A stretch of 33,183 nt of DNA from Actinospica durhamensis (GTDB lineage Bacteria > Actinomycetota > Actinomycetes > Streptomycetales > Catenulisporaceae). The stretch's first letter is position 1. Each line of letters begins with the position of its first letter. Positions 1 to 7,479 of this stretch are shown here, piece after piece. Below the pieces are notes generated by a model, which did no database searches, was not told the origin of the DNA, and was given only the letters and a program-made list of their open reading frames with translations. The stretch spans positions 1 to 33,183 of the forward strand of contig NZ_JAGSOG010000077.1 in NCBI RefSeq assembly GCF_018139695.1, read 5' to 3'. The position numbers and the translations under genes are program-made.

Positions 1-12
1 TATAAGAGACAG
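1..12. other. Probable sequencing-adapter remnant (Tn5 mosaic end)
   Basis: The first 12 bases, TATAAGAGACAG, equal the last 12 bases of the 19-bp Tn5/Nextera mosaic end. Exact identity at the very edge of the window, A/T-rich in a GC-rich genome, points to untrimmed library adapter at a contig end. It should not be read as a promoter or as biological sequence. Confidence 0.8.
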
Positions 13-16
13 GCTG

Positions 17-22
17 TACGGT
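17..22 (+). promoter_or_regulatory. Candidate -10 box for a leaderless dcd transcript
   Basis: TACGGT fits the actinobacterial TAnnnT -10 pattern and lies exactly 7 nt before the GTG of dcd, so transcription would start at or next to the start codon. No Shine-Dalgarno sequence is present in the 17 genomic bases upstream. The -35 region is lost to the contig end. Confidence 0.4.
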
Positions 23-29
23 CGGTGTC

Positions 30-605
30 GTGTTGCTCTCAGACAAGGACTTACGGGCGGAGATCGCCTCGGGGCGGGTGCGGATCGATCCGTATGACGA
101 CGCGATGGTGCAGCCGTCGTCGATCGACGTGCGGTTGGACCGGTACTTCCGGGTCTTCGAGAACCACCGGTACCCGCACATCGATCCTTCGCAGGAGCAG
201 CCGGAACTGACCCGGCTGGTGGAGCCGGCCGAGGACGAGCCGTTCATTCTGCACCCGGGCGAGTTCGTGCTGGGCTCGACGTACGAGCAGGTCACGCTGC
301 CGGACGACGTGGCTTCGCGGCTGGAGGGGAAGTCCAGCCTGGGGCGGCTCGGGCTGCTGACGCACTCGACGGCGGGGTTCATCGACCCGGGGTTCTCCGG
401 GCATGTCACGCTCGAGCTGTCGAACGTCGCGACGCTGCCGATCAAGCTGTGGCCCGGTATGAAGATCGGGCAGCTGTGCATGTTCCGACTCACCTCGCCG
501 GCCGAGCACCCGTACGGGTCCACGGCGACCGGGTCGCGGTACCAGGGGCAGCGCGGGCCCACGCCGTCGCGCTCTTACCTGAACTTCCACCGCACGCAGG
601 TCTAG
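30..605 (+). CDS. dcd: dCTP deaminase
   Basis: Deaminates dCTP in pyrimidine deoxynucleotide synthesis in the cytosol. The 191-residue product starts MLLSDKDLR and is family-typical throughout, with [14 protein letters not shown] (about residues 31-44), the core [18 protein letters not shown] (about 99-116), then [12 protein letters not shown] carrying the catalytic glutamate, and the C-terminal [14 protein letters not shown] nucleotide-closing segment. Mycobacterium tuberculosis Dcd of similar length is bifunctional (deaminase plus dUTPase); whether this one is cannot be told by eye. The GTG at 30 is chosen because MLLSDKD is the conserved N-terminus; a TTG at 33 is possible. Codon 8 is TTA (51-53), unusual in such a genome. 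The gene stands alone and probably has a leaderless transcript. Confidence 0.97.
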   Translation: MLLSDKDLRAEIASGRVRIDPYDDAMVQPSSIDVRLDRYFRVFENHRYPHIDPSQEQPELTRLVEPAEDEPFILHPGEFVLGSTYEQVTLPDDVASRLEGKSSLGRLGLLTHSTAGFIDPGFSGHVTLELSNVATLPIKLWPGMKIGQLCMFRLTSPAEHPYGSTATGSRYQGQRGPTPSRSYLNFHRTQV

Positions 606-692
606 TCACGCGTTCGGCCACGTGTCCGGTCACACGCCCGGCACGCGCACACCAAGACACCGCGCACGAGCTTCTGCCTGGGGGATTGAGTC

Positions 693-1139
693 ATGCCGAT
701 GTTTCCCGTCGACTCACGCGCGGTGACGGTGTTGGCGCCACAGCTCGCGGACACGGGCGCGGTGCTCGACGCGTTGGTGCCGCTGGCGACGGGGGACGTG
801 TTCTGCGCCACCGCGCCGGATGACGGGCTCGACGATCTAGCTGACCTGGCGGATCTGGCCGATCTCGCGGACTTGGCCGACGAGGAGCCGTTCACCTACT
901 ACAGCGCGACCTTCTCCGACACGGTCGCGACCTTCGTCGTCGAGGTCGAACGCGCCACGACGTCGGCGCAGGCACGTTACGACGTCCACGTCGCCGAGTC
1001 GGGGCCGGGGGCGGATCGGCTGCGCTATCGGGTGGCGAAGGCCGTGATCGCGGCGACGGGCGGGTTCGCGGCGGACGCGCTGGGGGACGCGGTGGAGCTC
1101 ACAACGCCGCCCGAGGACCCGTTCGGCGCACTCTGGTAG
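693..1139 (+). CDS. Hypothetical protein with Asp-Leu-Ala tandem repeats
   Basis: A 148-residue acidic protein that I do not recognise. A GGGG-containing purine-rich stretch about 9 nt upstream supports the ATG at 693. Residues about 48-62 are five tandem Asp-Leu-Ala units flanked by acidic residues, followed by a region with beta-like alternation (FTYYSATFSDTVATFVVEVE) and a helix-like stretch (RLRYRVAKAVIAAT). There is no signal peptide or membrane segment. It lies 87 bp after dcd and 76 bp before another unrecognised gene on the same strand, so the two may be co-transcribed. Third-position GC bias supports real coding. No function is proposed. Confidence 0.7.
   Translation: MPMFPVDSRAVTVLAPQLADTGAVLDALVPLATGDVFCATAPDDGLDDLADLADLADLADLADEEPFTYYSATFSDTVATFVVEVERATTSAQARYDVHVAESGPGADRLRYRVAKAVIAATGGFAADALGDAVELTTPPEDPFGALW
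834..878 (+). repeat. Five 9-bp units encoding Asp-Leu-Ala
   Basis: Five consecutive codon triplets encode D-L-A. The leucine codons are CTA, CTG, CTG, CTC and TTG, and the Ala and Asp codons also vary, so the DNA copies have drifted synonymously while the peptide repeat is kept. This argues for selection at the protein level rather than a recent slippage event. Confidence 0.85.
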
Positions 1140-1215
1140 TCCCGCGCGTGCGCGATTCGAGTGAATTCGCGCGGATACTCTCTCGCATCGGGCAGGACCC
1201 TGCGACAGTGGCGGC

Positions 1216-2172
1216 GTGAGCCCGACGCCTTGGACACTGCGGGGCCGATCCCGTGCCGGGTCGGCCGAGCCGGGATCGCTGCTGCGGCAGCATCCGATCT
1301 TGCTGCTGGGCGGCACCCCCACGGACACCGCCGTGAGGCGGCTGGTGCAGGAGTGGAATCCGAGCGCCGGCACCGGTATCGACGCCGGGGACCCCGGAAC
1401 GCACGGATCGACTGATTTGTCCGAAACGCCCAGAACATCCGGAGCATTCGGAACATCCGAAGAGACCGGCGTCGAGGTGGCGCAGGGCGTGCGCTTCGCC
1501 GGGCCGTTCCGGCTGGATCCGGAAACGCTCGTGGACGCGGGGCTGGGCTCCACCTGGACCACCGCGTATGCCGCGCTGTGCGTGCGTGACCGGGTGCGCG
1601 TGCCGGACGGGATCGATGCCGACCAGATGCGGCTGCGCTATCCGCACGGCCTGCCGGTCGGGGTCGAGGGGGTGGCCTGGTCGCTGGTGACGGGGCTGGC
1701 GCGGCGGCTGGGCGGGGCGATGCGGTTGCCCGCGGATTCGCTACGTGCCACCAGATCCGTGACGGTGCGGCACGTACAGGCGCAGGACAACGTGTACTGC
1801 GTCTACGGGCACGACGCGTTGCCCTGGTCGGTACTGCGCTCGGTGCTCTGCCTCAGCCTGCCGGAGCTGGATCGCAACGGCGCCCTGGCCCCGAACGACT
1901 ACTGCCTGGACCGGCCCGGGAGCTTCGAAGTGCGGGTCCGGCCGTTTCGCGCGGACGGGTTCGTGCCCTACGCGCTGCGGCCCCGTGCCGCCGCGGACTG
2001 GCCGTGCACGGTCTACCGTTTCCGCTGCCTGCCGCAGGCCACTGATTTCGACGCGCAACGCGTCGACGCCCAGTTGCGCGGCGCGGCCTGCCAGCTCGCC
2101 GACGTGGTCGGCGGCCTGGTGCTGGACGGGGAGGGGTTTCCGTTGTCCGCGGCCTTCACCGCGGTGCGCTGA
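1216..2172 (+). CDS. Hypothetical protein, unrecognised
   Basis: A 318-residue protein from the GTG at 1216. No clear Shine-Dalgarno is seen, so the start is uncertain and could lie further in. Residues about 25-36 (QHPILLLGGTPT) look like the beginning of a folded unit. Residues about 52-88 are low-complexity Gly/Ser/Thr/Glu with a small tandem DNA repeat. The rest (about 90-318) is globular-looking, with many Arg and aromatic residues and several Cys (VYCVYGHD, SVLCLSLP, NDYCLD, YRFRCLP). There is no signal peptide or membrane helix. It ends 13 bp from the stop of the convergent minus-strand gene. I cannot assign a family; pairing with the preceding small gene is the only context. Confidence 0.65.
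   Translation: MSPTPWTLRGRSRAGSAEPGSLLRQHPILLLGGTPTDTAVRRLVQEWNPSAGTGIDAGDPGTHGSTDLSETPRTSGAFGTSEETGVEVAQGVRFAGPFRLDPETLVDAGLGSTWTTAYAALCVRDRVRVPDGIDADQMRLRYPHGLPVGVEGVAWSLVTGLARRLGGAMRLPADSLRATRSVTVRHVQAQDNVYCVYGHDALPWSVLRSVLCLSLPELDRNGALAPNDYCLDRPGSFEVRVRPFRADGFVPYALRPRAAADWPCTVYRFRCLPQATDFDAQRVDAQLRGAACQLADVVGGLVLDGEGFPLSAAFTAVR
1433..1459 (+). repeat. Three tandem 9-bp units GARCATYCG
   Basis: GAACATCCG, GAGCATTCG and GAACATCCG lie head to tail inside the low-complexity linker of the unrecognised protein, encoding a short run of Thr-Ser-Gly-type tripeptides. It looks like local replication slippage in a tolerated linker. Confidence 0.75.
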
Positions 2173-2185
2173 GCCGGGGCGGGCC

Positions 2186-2833
2186 CTACGAGTTGGCCGT
2201 CGCGACGCCCACGCAGTCGGCCACGTCGTCGCACGAGAGTGTGCCGAGGACCGCGCCGGTGACCACGGTGCCGGTGACGACCAGCTTCGCCGGGGCCGCG
2301 GTGACGGTGGCGCCGGAGGTGAGGCCCTCGAGGTCGATGACGGAGTCGTCCATCCGCAGCGCGTTGCCCGCGGTGACGCTCAGCGCCGCGTCCGGCCGCA
2401 CCTGCAGCGTCAGCTGAGCCGAGCAGCGGGAGTCGGCGCAGCGCTCGGTCAGATAGAGCGTGGTGCCTATGACGTCCGTGGTGCGCACCGGGTCGTCGAA
2501 CGGGGTGGAGGTGTCGGACGCGGTAAGCGTCGCGGTGGAGTCGGAGGCGGTGCCCACGACGGTGAGCGAGACGTCGCCGTCGAGTACGACCACGACCGCG
2601 TTCACGTTCTGATACGCGGTGGTGCTGGTGCTGGTGTGGCGCACCTCGTGCAGCACCACGTCGGTGACGCCGCCGAGCACGCCGAGCACGGCCAGCGTGA
2701 CGACGAGCGCGATCAGGGCGCGGCCGAGCCCGCCGAACCAGGCACGTATTCGGTCGGGTCTCCCACTGGCCGCCGAGCCGGCTTCGGTCTCCGGTTCCTG
2801 TGCTTGCGCACCGATCGGTTCCTCGCCGCTCAT
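2186..2833 (-). CDS. Membrane-anchored beta-rich exported protein
   Basis: From the ATG at 2833 the product is 215 residues: a short Glu/Ala-rich cytoplasmic tail, one hydrophobic helix (about residues 37-60, LIALVVTLAVLGVLGGV), then an extracytoplasmic region of short Thr/Val/Asp-rich strands. This resembles the beta-helical repeats of DUF4097-type 'putative adhesin' proteins, but that assignment is tentative. Four cysteines (about 132, 137, 201, 207) sit as CADSRC and CDDVADC pairs and could form disulfides. The ATG is preceded by GGAGG with an 11-nt spacer. An upstream in-frame GTG at 2899 would add 22 residues that look non-conserved; a TAGGCT -10-like hexamer at 2911-2916 on this strand would leave it a leader of only a few nucleotides. 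The gene lies 108 bp downstream of the Fe-S oxidoreductase. Confidence 0.75.
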   Translation of the reverse strand: MSGEEPIGAQAQEPETEAGSAASGRPDRIRAWFGGLGRALIALVVTLAVLGVLGGVTDVVLHEVRHTSTSTTAYQNVNAVVVVLDGDVSLTVVGTASDSTATLTASDTSTPFDDPVRTTDVIGTTLYLTERCADSRCSAQLTLQVRPDAALSVTAGNALRMDDSVIDLEGLTSGATVTAAPAKLVVTGTVVTGAVLGTLSCDDVADCVGVATANS

Positions 2834-2941
2834 GAAGCCGCTGCCCTCCACGTAGACGGACCGTCGTGACCCGTCCCTCCGGTCACTCCGTACGGTCACT
2901 CGTGGAGGGCAGCCTACTCCTGGCTCGTGTCCTGCTCTAAC

Positions 2942-5119
2942 TCACTTCACGGAACGCAGCAGCAACTGCGAGACATCGACCACTTCCATCGATTCCGGCA
3001 CCTCACCGCTCTGCTTGCGCGCGGTGATCGAGTCCCCGAGCATGACCAGGCAGTAGGGGCAGGCCGTGGAAATGACGTCAGGGTTCGTCGAGAGCGCCTC
3101 GTCCACCCGCTCGGTGTTGATGCGCTTGCCGATGCGCTCCTCCATCCACATGCGCGCTCCGCCGGCGCCGCAGCAGAAGCCCTTCTCCTTGCAGCGGTGC
3201 ATCTCGGTGTTGCGCAGGCCCGGCACCTTGGCGATGATCTCGCGCGGCGGGGTGTAGACCTTGTTGTGGCGGCCGAGGTAGCACGGGTCGTGGTAGGTGA
3301 TGTTCTGGTCGATCGGGGTGACCGGGGTCAGCCGGCCCTCGGCCACCAGCGTGTCGAGCAGCTGGGTGTGGTGGATGACGTCGTAGGTGCCGCCCACCTG
3401 GGGGTACTCGTTGGCCAGCGAGTTGAAGCAGTGCGGGCAGGTCGCCACGATCTTCTTGCTCGGCTTGTCCCCGAAGGCCTCGTTGAGCATCTCCACGTTC
3501 TGCTGCGCCTGCATCTGGAACAGGAACTCGTTGCCGAGCCGGCGGGCCGGGTCTCCGGTGCAGCTCTCCTCGCCGCCGAGGATGGCGAACTTGACCCCGG
3601 CGATGTGTAGCAGTTCGGCGAAGGCCTTGGTGGTCTTCTTCGCCCGGTCCTCGAGGGATCCGGCGCAGCCGACCCAGTACAGGTAGTCGATCTCGGACAG
3701 GTCCTCGACGTCCTCGCCGAAGATCGGGACTTCGAAGTCCACCTCGGAGACCCAGTCAAGGCGCTTCTTGGCGGGCATGCCCCACGGGTTGCCCTTGTTC
3801 TCGATGTTCTTGAGCATCGTGCCCGCCTCGGACGGGAACGCCGACTCGATCATGACCTGGTAGCGGCGCATGTCGACGATGTGGTCCACGTGCTCGATGT
3901 CGACCGGGCACTGCTCGACGCACGCGCCGCAGGTGGTGCAGGACCACAGGGCCTCGGCCGCGAACACGGCGTTGTCCTCGGGCGAGCCGACCAGCGGACG
4001 GGCCGCCTCGGCGAGCACGTCGTGCGGGACGCCCTTGAGCATCTCCTCGGTGGCCTTCTCCTCGCCCGCGAGGTCGAGGCCGCCGCCGGCGAAGATGTAG
4101 GGGGCCTTGGCGTGGGCGTGGTCGCGCAGGGCGAGCACCATCAGCTTGGGCGAGAGCGGCTTCTCGGTGTTCCAGGCCGGGCACTGCTCCTGGCAGCGGC
4201 CGCACTCGGTGCACGTGCTGAAGTCCAGCAGGCCCTTCCAGCCGAAGTCCTCGACCTTGCCGACGCCGAAGACGGCGTCCTCGTCCGGGTCCTCGAAGTC
4301 GATCGGCTTGCCGCCGGAGAGCATCGGGTTGAGCGCGCCGAGCGCGGTGCCGCCGTCGTCCTTCTTCTTGAACCAGATGTTGAGGAAGGCCAGGAAGCGG
4401 TGCCAGGCGACGCCCATGGTGGAGTTGAGCGAGATGGTGATCATCCAGGCGAAGGAGATCACGATCTTGAGGGTGGCCACGGCCCAGATGACGTTGTGCA
4501 GGGTGGAGACCGAGGCGCCCTGGAACAGGCCCTTGGCGATCGGCGCGGAGAAGAAGTACTCCATGGAGAAGCGGGAGCCGTTCTCCAGCGCGCACTCGGC
4601 GCCGCGCAGCACCAGGATGCACAGCAGCACGCCGAGGATCGTGTACTCGACGTAGTACGCCTGCCACATGACCGAGCCGAAGAACCGGGACTTGCGGCCC
4701 TTGGTGCGCGGCAGGTTCGCCAGGCGCAGCGCCATCAGGTAGACGATCGCGACCAGGCCGACGACGGTGAACAGCTCGGTGACGAACTGGTAGGGCCACC
4801 AGTGCCCGATCACCGGGATCTGGAAGCTCGGCGAGAACAGCTGGCCGAACGCGGTGATCAGGGTGAAGAACAGCAGCCCGAAGGAGACCATGACGAACCA
4901 GTGGGCGGCGCCGATCGAGCGCTTGCCCCTGCGGGCCATCCGGGTGTGCGCGCCGAACTCGACGACCAGGTTCTTGGTGCGGGCCCACGGGTTGGAGGTG
5001 CGCCCGGGTACCGGCTGACCCATCGTGATCGTCTTGTACATGCGCACGAGCACCTGCGCGAAGAGCGCGAGGCCCACCGCGGCGATGCCCAGCGAGGTGA
5101 TGATCGCGGCGATCTGCAT
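2942..5119 (-). CDS. Membrane Fe-S/CCG-domain oxidoreductase, EtfD-like
   Basis: A 725-residue membrane oxidoreductase. The N-terminal third has about five to six membrane helices of a nitrate-reductase-gamma/heme-b type domain. Two 4Fe-4S motifs follow, CTECGRCQEQCP (Cys about 303-313) and CTTCGACVEQCP (about 394-404), and then two cysteine-rich CCG domains (WVGCAGS, CTGDPARR, CPHCFN; then YHDPCYLGRH, FCCGAGG, CPYC). This order matches the actinobacterial family of M. tuberculosis Rv0338c (EtfD), reported to pass electrons from electron-transfer flavoprotein to the quinone pool in fatty-acid oxidation; that role here is inferred from family and no ETF genes are nearby. Start: ATG at 5119 has AAGGAG 12 nt upstream; a TTG at 5155 would add 12 residues without a ribosome site. 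It is probably first in a minus-strand unit with the membrane protein downstream. Confidence 0.9.
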   Translation of the reverse strand: MQIAAIITSLGIAAVGLALFAQVLVRMYKTITMGQPVPGRTSNPWARTKNLVVEFGAHTRMARRGKRSIGAAHWFVMVSFGLLFFTLITAFGQLFSPSFQIPVIGHWWPYQFVTELFTVVGLVAIVYLMALRLANLPRTKGRKSRFFGSVMWQAYYVEYTILGVLLCILVLRGAECALENGSRFSMEYFFSAPIAKGLFQGASVSTLHNVIWAVATLKIVISFAWMITISLNSTMGVAWHRFLAFLNIWFKKKDDGGTALGALNPMLSGGKPIDFEDPDEDAVFGVGKVEDFGWKGLLDFSTCTECGRCQEQCPAWNTEKPLSPKLMVLALRDHAHAKAPYIFAGGGLDLAGEEKATEEMLKGVPHDVLAEAARPLVGSPEDNAVFAAEALWSCTTCGACVEQCPVDIEHVDHIVDMRRYQVMIESAFPSEAGTMLKNIENKGNPWGMPAKKRLDWVSEVDFEVPIFGEDVEDLSEIDYLYWVGCAGSLEDRAKKTTKAFAELLHIAGVKFAILGGEESCTGDPARRLGNEFLFQMQAQQNVEMLNEAFGDKPSKKIVATCPHCFNSLANEYPQVGGTYDVIHHTQLLDTLVAEGRLTPVTPIDQNITYHDPCYLGRHNKVYTPPREIIAKVPGLRNTEMHRCKEKGFCCGAGGARMWMEERIGKRINTERVDEALSTNPDVISTACPYCLVMLGDSITARKQSGEVPESMEVVDVSQLLLRSVK

Positions 5120-5356
5120 GTTCCGGTCGGGCTCCTTCGGGGCCGGTCTGCCCAACCGGGCAGGTCTGCGTCGAACGGCCGCAGTCTACTCGCCGGTAAC
5201 TTATTTGGCGACCATGGACTTAACGCTCATTCAGTCTGACTTATCGGACGTATCACCGCATAACACCGCGCCGAAGGTGGGCGCGGCGCGGGGCCGAATC
5301 GGGGATGGTGACCAACGCCACGTCGGGCGCCACGTCCGGGCGCGTCCCGAAACGCG

Positions 5357-5397
5357 CCGTGGGCGCCCGCCTCCGGATCGGAGACGAGCGCCCACGG
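5357..5397 (-). terminator. Long hairpin downstream of the secreted repeat protein
   Basis: A perfect 10-bp stem (CCGTGGGCGC with GCGCCCACGG) encloses a second 5-bp stem (CTCCG-GAT-CGGAG). It lies about 80 bases after the stop of the minus-strand gene ending at 5476. No U-run follows, which is common for actinobacterial terminators. Confidence 0.55.
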
Positions 5398-5409
5398 GCT
5401 CAAGGTGAA

Positions 5410-5457
5410 GCGGTGTTGCGGTGTTGCGGTACTGCGGTACTGCGGTACTGCGTGAAG
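5410..5457. repeat. 8-bp tandem repeat GCGGTRYT
   Basis: Two copies of GCGGTGTT followed by three of GCGGTACT lie exactly in tandem (5410-5449), with a degenerate sixth copy (GCGTGAAG). It sits between the stop of the secreted repeat protein and its hairpin. This is a small minisatellite, likely variable between strains. Confidence 0.85.
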
Positions 5458-5475
5458 CGGGTGGTGCGGTGAGGC

Positions 5476-7200
5476 TTACTGGTCCTGGAACTCGCCGAAC
5501 CAGTCCACGATCACCTGCGACGTGCCCTTGCCGCCGAGGTACAGGCCGAAGTCGTAGCCGTCGTACTTCGGGTCCAGGGTGCTGCCGAGCTCGGTGATGG
5601 CCAGGTTCGGCACCGTCTGGCCGGTCAGGTAGTTCAGGTTCGAGGTCGACGGCACCGCGCTCGCGCTCGAGGGGTTGTACGGGTAGAGCGAGAGGAAGCC
5701 GTTGCCGGTGGGGGAGACGACGGTGGCGTTGAACACCTCGGCGGTCTCGTAGGAGTACTCCGCGATCGGCACGCCGATCGGAGTCCCGGTCGGCACGGCG
5801 CCCTCGATCGGGCTGGAGTTGTCCGTCGCCCGGGTGTCGACGTAACGCTCCGGCGAGTCGAACGGGAGGTAGGCGCTGGCGGTGGCGACCGTGGTGGTCG
5901 AGGAGAAGTAGCCGTTGGCGTCGGCGATCAGGTCCACCGTGCCGCTGCTGTTGTTGTACAGCACGACCTTGCCGTCCTCGCCCACCTTGACGATCGACAT
6001 GTTGGCGATGGTCTGGCCGGCGCTGTAGTTCACGTTGGAGACCGTGGGCACGGTCGCCTCACCATCGGGGTAGGCGGTGATGACGCCGTTCTTGGTGCCG
6101 TTGACCACGGTGAGGTTCATCGAGATCGCGTCCACGCCGGCCGCCGGGATGGTGCCGTTGTCCGAGCCCGCGACGGTCAGCGTGACGCTGCCGTTGGCCG
6201 GGATCTTGGCGACCTTGCCGGTGCCGGTGCCGTGCCGGGTGTCCAGGATCCGGGCCGGGCTGATGCCGACGTACTTGTCGGTGTTCTGGTCCGCGGTGAA
6301 GTAACCCGCGACGTCGGCGAGGATCTGGGTGTTGCCCTTGCTGCCGCCGTTGTGGAAGTCGACCACGCCGTTCGCCCCGACCGGCACGATGACCAGGTTC
6401 GGCACGTTCTGGCCGGTCTTGTAGTTCACGTTCGAGGTCGTCGGGAGGGTCTCCTGGTCGCCGTAGGCGTCCTCGTCGCCGTAGACGGTCAGCACGCCGT
6501 TGGCGGTCGGGGAGACCGCGGTGACGTTCAGCACGACCGCGGTGATCCCGGACGGGATGGTGTCGCCGCTGGCGCCGGCACCCGCGACCTGCAGGCTCAG
6601 CGTCTTGCCGGCGCCGACGGCCGCAGCCGGGGCTCCGATGCCCTTACGGGTGTCCAGGATGCGCGTCGGGGTGTAGGCGGTGTACTCGGAACCAGCGGTG
6701 AACGCCGTCGCGGACTGGGTCGCGGAGTCACCCTGGCCGTCGTTGATCGTGATGGTGACCGTGTACGCGCCGAGCTGGCTGTACTCGTGGTCGACGGTGA
6801 CGCTGGTGGTCGAGGAGGTCACGGTCTGCGTGGTGACCGCCGACGAGTCGCCCCAGTCGACCGTGACGGTGGCACTACCGGTGGTCAGACCGGTCGGCGC
6901 GACGAGCAGCTCCACCCCGTAGGCGCTGGTGTCGAAGCCCACGGGGGTGAACCCGAGGGTCGGGTTGGGCCCGGCCGCGCTCGTGTGATGGCGCACCACG
7001 TTCCCGGAGAAGATGATCTTGTGCTGCTCGGCAGCCTTCTTGGTGAAGGCCGAAGCCGAGGACGAGGCCGCGGCAGACGCGGTGACGTGGACCGAAGAAG
7101 TCGAAGAAGTCGAAGAAGCCGCTTCGGCGAGTGCCGGAGCGAGAGCGATACCGAGGGATCCCACCATCACCGCGGATATCGTAAGACGGCGGTTGCGCAC
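5476..7200 (-). CDS. Secreted PKD-like protein with three RxLDTR repeats
   Basis: A 574-residue exported protein. Residues 1-28 are a Sec signal peptide (basic RNRR, hydrophobic core, ALAEA cleavage region), followed by a Ser/Ala-rich linker. About 85-170 resembles a PKD/immunoglobulin-like fold (VTVDWGDSS, DHEYSQLGAYTVTITINDG). Three repeats of about 125 residues follow (about 177-302, 311-433, 445-572). Each begins (R/E)RxxDTR, has a central NVTAVSPTANG-type strand, a V(P)TxSNxNYxxGQ motif and ends near ADVAGYF; the third is the most divergent. The same module forms the C-terminus of the S53 protease at 15668-18856. It has no catalytic motif, so a binding or structural cell-surface role is likely. 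The GTG at 7200 has GGGGAGG 5 nt upstream. I know this repeat from many actinobacterial exported proteins but cannot give it a named function. Confidence 0.88.
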   Translation of the reverse strand: MRNRRLTISAVMVGSLGIALAPALAEAASSTSSTSSVHVTASAAASSSASAFTKKAAEQHKIIFSGNVVRHHTSAAGPNPTLGFTPVGFDTSAYGVELLVAPTGLTTGSATVTVDWGDSSAVTTQTVTSSTTSVTVDHEYSQLGAYTVTITINDGQGDSATQSATAFTAGSEYTAYTPTRILDTRKGIGAPAAAVGAGKTLSLQVAGAGASGDTIPSGITAVVLNVTAVSPTANGVLTVYGDEDAYGDQETLPTTSNVNYKTGQNVPNLVIVPVGANGVVDFHNGGSKGNTQILADVAGYFTADQNTDKYVGISPARILDTRHGTGTGKVAKIPANGSVTLTVAGSDNGTIPAAGVDAISMNLTVVNGTKNGVITAYPDGEATVPTVSNVNYSAGQTIANMSIVKVGEDGKVVLYNNSSGTVDLIADANGYFSSTTTVATASAYLPFDSPERYVDTRATDNSSPIEGAVPTGTPIGVPIAEYSYETAEVFNATVVSPTGNGFLSLYPYNPSSASAVPSTSNLNYLTGQTVPNLAITELGSTLDPKYDGYDFGLYLGGKGTSQVIVDWFGEFQDQ

Positions 7201-7479
7201 CGCGTCCTCCCCTGAAAGATGCCGCGTTCATCAGAACACGGGCATGGAACATGAACTGAAGATGAAACAGCTGACCATATCGCCCGGGGGTTCGGCGCGA
7301 CAATCGGTATCCGTCACGGTTGCGGTACAAGATGTCGACGGATCAGCCGCCGATTCATAAGAATCCAAGGCTTCGGCCGACGCGGGGACCAGCGGCTTTC
7401 GCCCGGATGAACCGGACCTGAATCGAGCGCGAGAATATCCGAATACGTATACGTGCGAAGGCGGCCGCGCCGTGTTCGG
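7201..7479. other. Intergenic region upstream of the secreted repeat protein
   Basis: No gene is seen in these 279 bases. A minus-strand promoter candidate has -35 TTGTCG (7303-7298) and -10 TATGGT (7279-7274) with an 18-bp spacer, about 75 bp before the GTG at 7200; each box matches the consensus at 4 of 6 positions. A 10-bp palindrome ACGTATACGT lies at 7445-7454 near the stop of the RpiR gene. No convincing terminator was found for the regulator. Confidence 0.4.

Larger units (their letters stand above)
5120..5475. other. Intergenic region between two minus-strand genes
   Basis: No gene is seen in these 356 bases. They hold the upstream region of the Fe-S oxidoreductase: a 6-bp hairpin (CTGCCC-AACC-GGGCAG, 5148-5163), a possible minus-strand -10 TAGACT (read from 5188 to 5183) with no convincing -35, and a relatively A/T-rich patch around 5195-5265. 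They also hold the downstream region of the secreted repeat protein, with a strong hairpin and an 8-bp tandem repeat listed separately. Confidence 0.6.

Noticed and set aside
1-6. TATAAG as a promoter -10 box
   Set aside because: It lies within the adapter-derived 12 bases at the contig edge.
3881-5239. 452-codon plus-strand frame opposite the Fe-S oxidoreductase
   Set aside because: Shadow of the minus-strand gene; no recognisable domain and repetitive Val/Arg/Asp composition.
5410-5457. CRISPR-like array
   Set aside because: Units are only 8 bp and directly adjacent with no spacers; it is a simple tandem repeat.
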